DNA of 64,000 nt, from contig NZ_FRBE01000005.1 of assembly GCF_900142535.1 (NCBI RefSeq), forward strand, positions 62,001 through 126,000, read 5' to 3'. The position numbers and the translations under genes were made by a program. The notes beneath the pieces are model-generated. The model did not search any database and was not told the origin of the DNA. It saw nothing but the letters and a program-made list of their open reading frames with translations. The stretch comes from Fibrobacter sp. UWEL (GTDB lineage: Bacteria > Fibrobacterota > Fibrobacteria > Fibrobacterales > Fibrobacteraceae). Below are positions 59,373 to 64,000 of the stretch, piece by piece. The first letter of the stretch is position 1, and each line of letters starts with the position of its first letter.

Positions 59373-60287
59373 ATGAAGAAAATTCATCTTGTAGCAGGGG
59401 CAGTTCTTTCTACCCTCCTGTTCTGCGGTTGTGAAGACATCCGCACCGAGAAATATCCCAACGGGAATGTCCGTTTCGAGACCACCTACGTGGATAACCT
59501 TAAGAATGGCATAGAACGGGAATACTACGACAACGGAACACTCAAGAGAGAGACCAACTACGTAAACGACAAGCGCCAGGGTCTTTCCAAGGAATTCTAC
59601 AAGGACGGAACTCCTGAATCCGAAATCAATTACGAAAACGGATTGATGGAAGGCACCATCATCCGTTATCACAAGAACGGCAAGATGGCATCTAAGGTTC
59701 CCTACAAGCAGAACAAGCAGGCTGCCTTCGGCGAATACTTCGATGAAAGTGGCGAACCTGCCACCAGCGGCGGCTACAAGGACCCTCGCGACAATTACGC
59801 CTACGAATGGATTCGCATTGGAGAACAGCTCTGGATTGCAGAAAACCTGAACTACGCAACCGCCAGCGGTTCCGTTTGCCAGCAGTGCAACAACTGGGGC
59901 AGACTCTACAATTTTGAAAATGCCCAGAAGGCCTGTATGGAAGGATTCCACATGCCCTCCAAGGCAGAATGGCAAACCCTTCTCAACTTCGTAGGAGACA
60001 AGCCCGGCGTAAAGCTGAAAGCAGGCTTTGGCTGGGATCCTCTGAAAAATTCCCTGCAATTCGGTAACGGCAAGGATGACTTCGGCTTTGGAGTCAAGGC
60101 TGGTGGAGCCCACTTCGCCAAGAGCGACGTTGCCTTAAAGGACCGCAAGTTCGATGGCGCCGGCCAGAAAGCCTACCTCTGGACCTCCGAAGGCGAAGTA
60201 CTGGTATTCTTCTACGACAAGAACACAGTCAAGTTCGAGAAATTCAATCCCGAACACGGCGCAAGCCTCCGCTGCCTAAAAGACTAA
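59373..60287 (+). CDS. FISUMP-domain lipoprotein with MORN-like repeats
   Basis: A 304-residue lipoprotein with lipobox LLFCGC (Cys20). Residues 35-130 are MORN_2/YwqK-type repeats (NGNVRFETTY, NGTLKRETNYVNDKRQGLSK, NYENGLMEGTIIRYHKNGKM). Residues 150-304 form the FISUMP domain: YEWIRIGEQLWIAENLNYAT, VCQQCNNWGRLYNFENAQKA, CMEGFHMPSKAEWQTLLNFV and a final SLRCLKD. The start at 59373 is chosen because the signal peptide begins there; an upstream in-frame ATG lies inside the GH8 gene. FISUMP proteins are abundant in Fibrobacter and of unknown function, so this strongly supports the lineage. It ends at a bidirectional-type terminator. Confidence 0.88.
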   Translation: MKKIHLVAGAVLSTLLFCGCEDIRTEKYPNGNVRFETTYVDNLKNGIEREYYDNGTLKRETNYVNDKRQGLSKEFYKDGTPESEINYENGLMEGTIIRYHKNGKMASKVPYKQNKQAAFGEYFDESGEPATSGGYKDPRDNYAYEWIRIGEQLWIAENLNYATASGSVCQQCNNWGRLYNFENAQKACMEGFHMPSKAEWQTLLNFVGDKPGVKLKAGFGWDPLKNSLQFGNGKDDFGFGVKAGGAHFAKSDVALKDRKFDGAGQKAYLWTSEGEVLVFFYDKNTVKFEKFNPEHGASLRCLKD

Positions 60288-60314
60288 CAGCAACCCCTAC
60301 AAGCTTATACAAAC

Positions 60315-60348
60315 AAAAAGACCTCGGCTATAAACCGAGGTCTTTTTT
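60315..60348. terminator. Bidirectional terminator between FISUMP gene and argJ
   Basis: AAAAAGACCTCGG, loop CTATAAA and CCGAGGTCTTTTTT form a perfect stem in the convergent spacer. Confidence 0.9.
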
Positions 60349-60382
60349 CACCTTCAATCACCCGAGATTTGCGCAACGCCAC

Positions 60383-60564
60383 CCGAGTGTACGCTCTAAC
60401 AACAAAGCATCCTGAGAGTACGCGCTGTATTCCTGCTTGTAATCCGAGCGACCGGAGGTTTTATGTTCCAACGAACAACAAATACTCCCGAGTGTACGCT
60501 CTGTTCTCTCGATGGTAATTTTTGTGACCGGAGGTTTTACGTTCTAACGAACGACAAAAATTAC
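60383..60564. repeat. Tandem intergenic repeat with hairpins (argJ copies)
   Basis: Three boxes (60383-60397, 60411-60426, 60488-60502) alternate with two GACCGGAGGTTTTA cores (60450-60476 and 60526-60553). The second core is enclosed by arms GTAATTTTTGT (60515-60525) and ACAAAAATTAC (60554-60564), the latter covering the argJ stop codon. The first core has only imperfect arms. The same unit occurs beside serA. Confidence 0.7.
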
Positions 60565-61778
60565 GTTGTATACTCAGCGTTGATCTTCACGTAGTCATAG
60601 CTCAAGTCGCAGGTGAATGCGCTAGCGCTTGCATGACCAATGTTCAGAACTAGAGTCACCTTGTATTCGCGCTGGCGAACAACAGCGTGAAGAGCATCCT
60701 GCTTTTCCTTGGAAAGAATCACCGGGCGACCGCCATCCAGAACCTGAACGTCACCGAAGAACAGGTCCGTATGTTCAGCAATCATGTTGCAGCCACTGGA
60801 ACCAGCGGAACTCAGGATACGACCCCAGTTAGGATCTTCACCGAACATAGCGCACTTGGCCAAGTTACTAGTACCAATGAAGCGAGCCATCTTCAGAGCT
60901 TCTTCGTGAGTTTCAGCCTTTTCGATGGAAAGCTCAATAAGCTTAGTAGCACCTTCACCATCGCGGACGATGTCCTTAGCAAGTTCCTTCATCACGAGCA
61001 TCAAGGCGGCGCGGAATTCACCCTGTTCAGACAAGGTCAAGTCTTCGTACTTAATGCCACTCATGCCGTTTGCCAGCATGATGCAAGTGTCGTTGGTGCT
61101 GGTATCGCCATCAACGGTAATTGCGTTGAAGGAGTCTGCGATGTTAGCGCGGAATTCAGCAAAGAAGTCAATGGGCAAAGCCAAGTCAGTGGTAATGAAA
61201 GCCAGCATGGTAGCCATGTTGGGATGAATCATGCCACTACCCTTGCAGGCGCCACCAATAGTGACAATACCCTTTTCGGTCTGGATTTCAACAGCGTGAG
61301 ACTTCAAAGCAAGGTCGGTAGTAAGAATTGCACGGCCAAATTCTTCGGAAGCATCTGCATGGAGGCCTTCCACCAGGCGAGGAATACCAGCTTCAATCTT
61401 GTCCATAGGCATCAAGTGGCCAATCACACCGGTGCTGCAAACCAGGACACTCTTGGGAGTCAGCTTCAAGGCTTCTTCGGTAAGGGTAGCCATGCGTTCT
61501 GCATCGGCCAGGCCCTGTTCACCCGTACAGGCGTTTGCGTTACCACTGTTGACCACAACAGCGGTTGCAAAATGAGCGTGTTCCAGGGCAGCCTTATCGT
61601 ACTGAACCGGAGCAGCCTTCACCTTATTGGTGGTAAATACAGCAAAGCAACGTGCAGCCTTTTCGCTCTTGAGCAAAGCCATATCAGCATTGCCACTAGC
61701 CTTGATGCCAGCACAGATACCGGAAGCGGTAAAGCCCTTAGGAGAGCAAACGCCGCCTTTTTCCAACACAGTGTACAT
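60561..61778 (-). CDS. argJ: Bifunctional ornithine acetyltransferase/N-acetylglutamate synthase
   Basis: A 405-residue enzyme of arginine synthesis that recycles acetyl groups from N-acetylornithine to glutamate. The autoprocessing site is within GSGMIHPNMATMLAFITTD, where the second Thr or first Thr of the ATML segment becomes the nucleophile. Other conserved stretches are VVVNSGNANACTGEQGLADA, VLVCSTGVIGHLMPMDKI and AITVDGDTSTNDTCIML. It is monocistronic here, with AGGAG ahead of the ATG and a TATATT box further upstream, divergent from greA. Other arg genes are not in the window. Confidence 0.95.
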   Translation of the reverse strand: MYTVLEKGGVCSPKGFTASGICAGIKASGNADMALLKSEKAARCFAVFTTNKVKAAPVQYDKAALEHAHFATAVVVNSGNANACTGEQGLADAERMATLTEEALKLTPKSVLVCSTGVIGHLMPMDKIEAGIPRLVEGLHADASEEFGRAILTTDLALKSHAVEIQTEKGIVTIGGACKGSGMIHPNMATMLAFITTDLALPIDFFAEFRANIADSFNAITVDGDTSTNDTCIMLANGMSGIKYEDLTLSEQGEFRAALMLVMKELAKDIVRDGEGATKLIELSIEKAETHEEALKMARFIGTSNLAKCAMFGEDPNWGRILSSAGSSGCNMIAEHTDLFFGDVQVLDGGRPVILSKEKQDALHAVVRQREYKVTLVLNIGHASASAFTCDLSYDYVKINAEYTT

Positions 61779-61806
61779 ATTAACTCCTATTGTTTTTTAC
61801 GCGCTA

Positions 61807-61812
61807 AATATA
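61807..61812 (-). promoter_or_regulatory. TATATT -10 box for argJ
   Basis: On the minus strand TATATT lies 28 bases before the argJ ATG, leaving a leader with AGGAG. It contrasts with the leaderless arrangement of the divergent greA. Confidence 0.4.
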
Positions 61813-61867
61813 CAACAAAAAAAGCGACTAAGCCACCCCATTCCTAATTTAGTCCCCCAAAAAATTC

Positions 61868-61873
61868 TAATTT
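61868..61873 (+). promoter_or_regulatory. TAATTT -10 box, candidate leaderless promoter of greA
   Basis: TAATTT is followed by six bases (AAGGCC) and the greA ATG at 61880. AAGG could act as a weak ribosome-binding site if transcription begins upstream. Confidence 0.4.
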
Positions 61874-61879
61874 AAGGCC

Positions 61880-62344
61880 ATGGCAAAAACACCCTGTACT
61901 CAAGAAACTTACGACAAGCTGGTTGAACGCTACAACTTCCTCAAGAAGATTGAACGTCCCCGCGTAGTCGACGAAATGGAAGAAGCCCGCAAGCAGGGCG
62001 ACTTAAGCGAAAACGCTGAATATCACGCCGCAAAGGAAATGCTGGCACACATTGACTTGGAACTGCCCAAGCTGGAAGACCAGATTTCCAATGCTATCAT
62101 CGTAGAATTTGATGCAAATTCCGACACCGTCCGTTTTGGCGCCACCGTTACTGCAAAGAACCTGGCCACCAAGAAGGAAGTGGTTTACCAGCTGGTAAGC
62201 CCCGAAGGTGTGGATCCCATGAACGGAAAGATCAGCTTCAAGAGCCCCATGGGCGCTGCATTCATGGGCAAGAAGAGAGGCGAAACCGTAGAAGTTGTTA
62301 CCCCCAGGGGCAAGAACAAGTTCGAAATCGTCGACTTCAAGTAA
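61880..62344 (+). CDS. greA: Transcription elongation factor GreA
   Basis: A 154-residue factor that rescues backtracked RNA polymerase by stimulating transcript cleavage. The coiled-coil N-terminus carries the catalytic acids in ARKQGDLSENAEYHAAKE, and the C-terminal FKBP-like domain has VRFGATVTAKNLATKKEVVY, MGAAFMGKKRGETVEVVTPR and the final KNKFEIVDF. The length is the family norm. holA begins nine bases after its stop with no terminator between, so the two are probably cotranscribed. Confidence 0.95.
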   Translation: MAKTPCTQETYDKLVERYNFLKKIERPRVVDEMEEARKQGDLSENAEYHAAKEMLAHIDLELPKLEDQISNAIIVEFDANSDTVRFGATVTAKNLATKKEVVYQLVSPEGVDPMNGKISFKSPMGAAFMGKKRGETVEVVTPRGKNKFEIVDFK

Positions 62345-62353
62345 GCACTCTCT

Positions 62354-63319
62354 ATGATTCTCGCCACCGTCGGTAAAGACCAGTTCACCAAGGACAGGAT
62401 TACTGAAAAGTTCCTGAAGGATTCCCTAGGTGACCGCATTGACGACCCGCTGTCCAAGCAGGTGGTCTTTGCCAGCGATACGAACATTCCGTCCATTGCA
62501 GGTTTCATTATGGAAAGCTGTGGGTCGGTCTCCATGTTCGCACCGGAACAGGTGGTTGTGGTCCACAAGGCCGATGCAATCAAGGCTGACGAAGCCAAGG
62601 CTCTGGCTCGCTGGCTGAAGGACGCCCCCGATTGCAAGCTCCTGCTGGAATTCGATGAACTTCGCGCTACCTCGGAACTGTACAAGGTTCTGGCCAAGGT
62701 GGGCAAAATTGAAAAGTGCGAGGAACCTAAATCTTACAAGATGGCAGACTGGATTTCCGCCATGGTTCCCTCACACTTCCATAAGGCAATCGAAGCAGAA
62801 GCAAGCTTCTATCTGGCAGATGCTTTAGGAACCAACACCCGCCTGGTAGCTGAGGAAGTGGAAAAGGTCATCCTCTACAATCCCCAGTGCACAAAGATTA
62901 CCAACGAACTGGTAAGATCCCTGGTGGTTCCCCAGCGAGAAATCCCGCCTTACGAAATTTGCAATTCCTTCGGCATGCGAGACGCAAACACTTACACCCG
63001 CATCCTCCATAACATTCTCTATGGTGGCGGTGAAGCAATTTCCTTGACCAACGCGCTCTACAATCATGCGGTAGACTTGCTGAACTTCAAGTCTCTCACC
63101 TCCAAGGGCATGGGCGCCGAAGAAGCCTGTCAAAAGCTGGGTAAGAACTTCTTCCTCTTCTGCAAGCAAGGCAACGCAGCCAAGTGCTGTACTCTCTGGC
63201 CCACACCGGTTCTCTGCCGAGTCATCCGTAGACTTGCAGACTTGAACTACGAATTCAAGAGTTCCTCCTGGAGTGTTACAAGCCAGGAACTCGCTCTCGC
63301 CGCACTGGTAGTGCGATAA
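62354..63319 (+). CDS. holA: DNA polymerase III delta subunit
   Basis: A 321-residue clamp-loader subunit. The N-terminal AAA+-like fold lacks a Walker A loop, as in HolA. Typical pieces are MFAPEQVVVVHKADAIKADE, LLLEFDELRATSELYKVLAK, the helix GTNTRLVAEEVEKVILYNPQ and the C-terminal collar helices (EEACQKLGKNFFLFCKQGNA, VIRRLADLNYEFKSS). E. coli HolA has 343 residues. It works with dnaX and holB products, not in this window, to load the sliding clamp. It follows greA and ends at a terminator. Confidence 0.9.
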   Translation: MILATVGKDQFTKDRITEKFLKDSLGDRIDDPLSKQVVFASDTNIPSIAGFIMESCGSVSMFAPEQVVVVHKADAIKADEAKALARWLKDAPDCKLLLEFDELRATSELYKVLAKVGKIEKCEEPKSYKMADWISAMVPSHFHKAIEAEASFYLADALGTNTRLVAEEVEKVILYNPQCTKITNELVRSLVVPQREIPPYEICNSFGMRDANTYTRILHNILYGGGEAISLTNALYNHAVDLLNFKSLTSKGMGAEEACQKLGKNFFLFCKQGNAAKCCTLWPTPVLCRVIRRLADLNYEFKSSSWSVTSQELALAALVVR

Positions 63320-63335
63320 CTCCATCCTATTTCTG

Positions 63336-63360
63336 GAATAAACGCACTTTGAGTTTATTC
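63336..63360. other. Small inverted repeat after holA
   Basis: GAATAAAC (63336-63343) and GTTTATTC (63353-63360) form an eight-base stem with a nine-base loop between the holA stop and the terminator. Confidence 0.5.
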
Positions 63361-63367
63361 TGCATAT

Positions 63368-63396
63368 AAAAAGACCTTGCTTTCGCAAGGCCTTTT
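63368..63396. terminator. Bidirectional terminator between holA and the secretin gene
   Basis: AAAAAGACCTTGC, loop TTTC and GCAAGGCCTTTT form a stem with one mismatch in the convergent spacer. Confidence 0.87.
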
Positions 63397-63417
63397 AAAC
63401 ATTCGGTATTTAACGAA

Positions 63418-64000
63418 TTACCATTCGTCGTCTTCGCTTGCATCCGGTACGGGAGGAGCTGCAGGAGCTTCTTCTTCAGCAGGAGCAGAGTATGCCGGTT
63501 CCTCTGCTGGTTCTTCATAAGCAGGTTCTGCAGGCTGAGCCACGGGTTCTGCAGCGGGTTCTGCAGCAACAGGCTGTGCTTCAGGAGCAGATTCAGACTT
63601 CTTGGCTTCGGGAGCTTCATCAGTAGACTGTTCGCGAGTCGGTTCGGAAATGTTCACGTTACCGATGTAGTTGCGGATAATACGCGGGGTAACGAAGATA
63701 ACCAGGTCCTTCTTCACCACAGACTTACGAGTATACTTGAAGAGGTTACCCAGCAGGGGAATATCCTTCAGGAAAGGAATACCACTTTCGGATTCCTGAG
63801 TTTCATTACGGGTAAGGCCACCGATCACCACAGTTTCACCATCAGCCACAACAGCCTTGGTTTCTGCTTCCTGCTTACTAATCACGATTTCACCCTTGGA
63901 GTCGTAATCGTAAGAGTTGTTTTCCGGATGGAGATCCAGTAAGATGCGGTTGTCGCCAGAAACGTGCGGAGTAACAGTCAGCTTAATACCAGTTTCCACC
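63418..64000 (-). CDS. Secretin (PilQ/GspD family), C-terminal part
   Basis: The frame runs off the right edge; at least 194 residues are visible and the apparent GTG at 63999 is internal. It is the beta-barrel end of a secretin, the outer-membrane ring for type IV pili or type II secretion. The signature VVIGGLTRNETQESESGIPF, LKDIPLLGNLFKYTRKSVVK and DLVIFVTPRII are clear. After the barrel comes an unusual tail of about 85 residues rich in Ala, Pro and Glu (AEPAAEPVAQPAEPAYEEPA) ending in an acidic SEDDEW. PilQ is favoured over GspD by the EVGIKLTVTPHV-like strand, but pilot and pilus genes are outside the window. Confidence 0.88.
   Translation of the reverse strand, partial: VETGIKLTVTPHVSGDNRILLDLHPENNSYDYDSKGEIVISKQEAETKAVVADGETVVIGGLTRNETQESESGIPFLKDIPLLGNLFKYTRKSVVKKDLVIFVTPRIIRNYIGNVNISEPTREQSTDEAPEAKKSESAPEAQPVAAEPAAEPVAQPAEPAYEEPAEEPAYSAPAEEEAPAAPPVPDASEDDEW

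Noticed and set aside
60383-60564. Riboswitch or attenuator for argJ
   Set aside because: The structured repeats lie downstream of the argJ stop codon, not in its leader, and the same unit occurs after serA.

Overview
The window looks like chromosomal core sequence from a Fibrobacter species (phylum Fibrobacterota). The clearest marker is a lipoprotein at 59373-60287 carrying the FISUMP domain, a paralogous domain named after Fibrobacter succinogenes. Supporting signs are a secreted CotH protein with a type IX-like C-terminal sorting domain, a GH8 exo-oligoxylanase, a GH57 branching enzyme beside DUF4912, lipid A synthesis (lpxB), a type IV pilus-type secretin, and moderate G+C with diderm lipoproteins. 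I see no rRNA, tRNA, CRISPR array, insertion sequence or prophage.

Layout. 1-3616: tail of an unknown gene, a UreE-N-like small protein, a DUF3300 protein with an Arg/Asp repeat tail, and CotH. 3723-8765: glnS, then a primase/RecA-ATPase fusion followed by a TrmA/RlmD-like methyltransferase without its catalytic motifs. 8801-15267: a LysM protein, a sensor kinase, its response regulator and a TPR/beta-propeller protein, likely one envelope-sensing unit. 15380-18059: an orphan oligopeptide-binding lipoprotein and pssA. 18130-20104 (minus): ruvC, a VanY-like carboxypeptidase and an MpaA-like amidase, tightly packed. 20159-24525: a second primase-helicase-like fusion with damaged active sites, two glycosyltransferases and a Dabb protein. 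24564-28602: SRPBCC, UbiD and a secreted metalloprotease. 28607-34218 (minus): lipoprotein, outer-membrane barrel, DUF4912 and GH57.

34461-41942: thrC, an M15 peptidase, two unknown proteins, mutL and lpxB. 41893-47902 (minus): dnaE, an LPG-synthase-TM protein and a GT4 glycosyltransferase. 47967-56440: pheT, a small protein, serA, long-form ispG, putP and trmO. 56397-60287: radical SAM, thioredoxin-reductase-like, GH8 exo-oligoxylanase and the FISUMP lipoprotein. 60561-64000: argJ, greA, holA and the C-terminus of a secretin.

The most interesting signals are: (i) two separate primase/RecA-ATPase fusions whose primase active sites, and in one case the Walker A loop, look degraded; (ii) a TrmA/RlmD-like pseudoenzyme next to one of them; (iii) a recurrent TANNNT box 6-8 bases before an ATG lacking a Shine-Dalgarno sequence, at eight genes, suggesting leaderless mRNAs; (iv) an intergenic repeat whose hairpin arms change in compensating fashion around a constant loop, placed between stop codon and terminator of serA and argJ; and (v) heptanucleotide arrays, one of which supplies the stop codon of a gene. 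No complete new defence or mobile system is visible.
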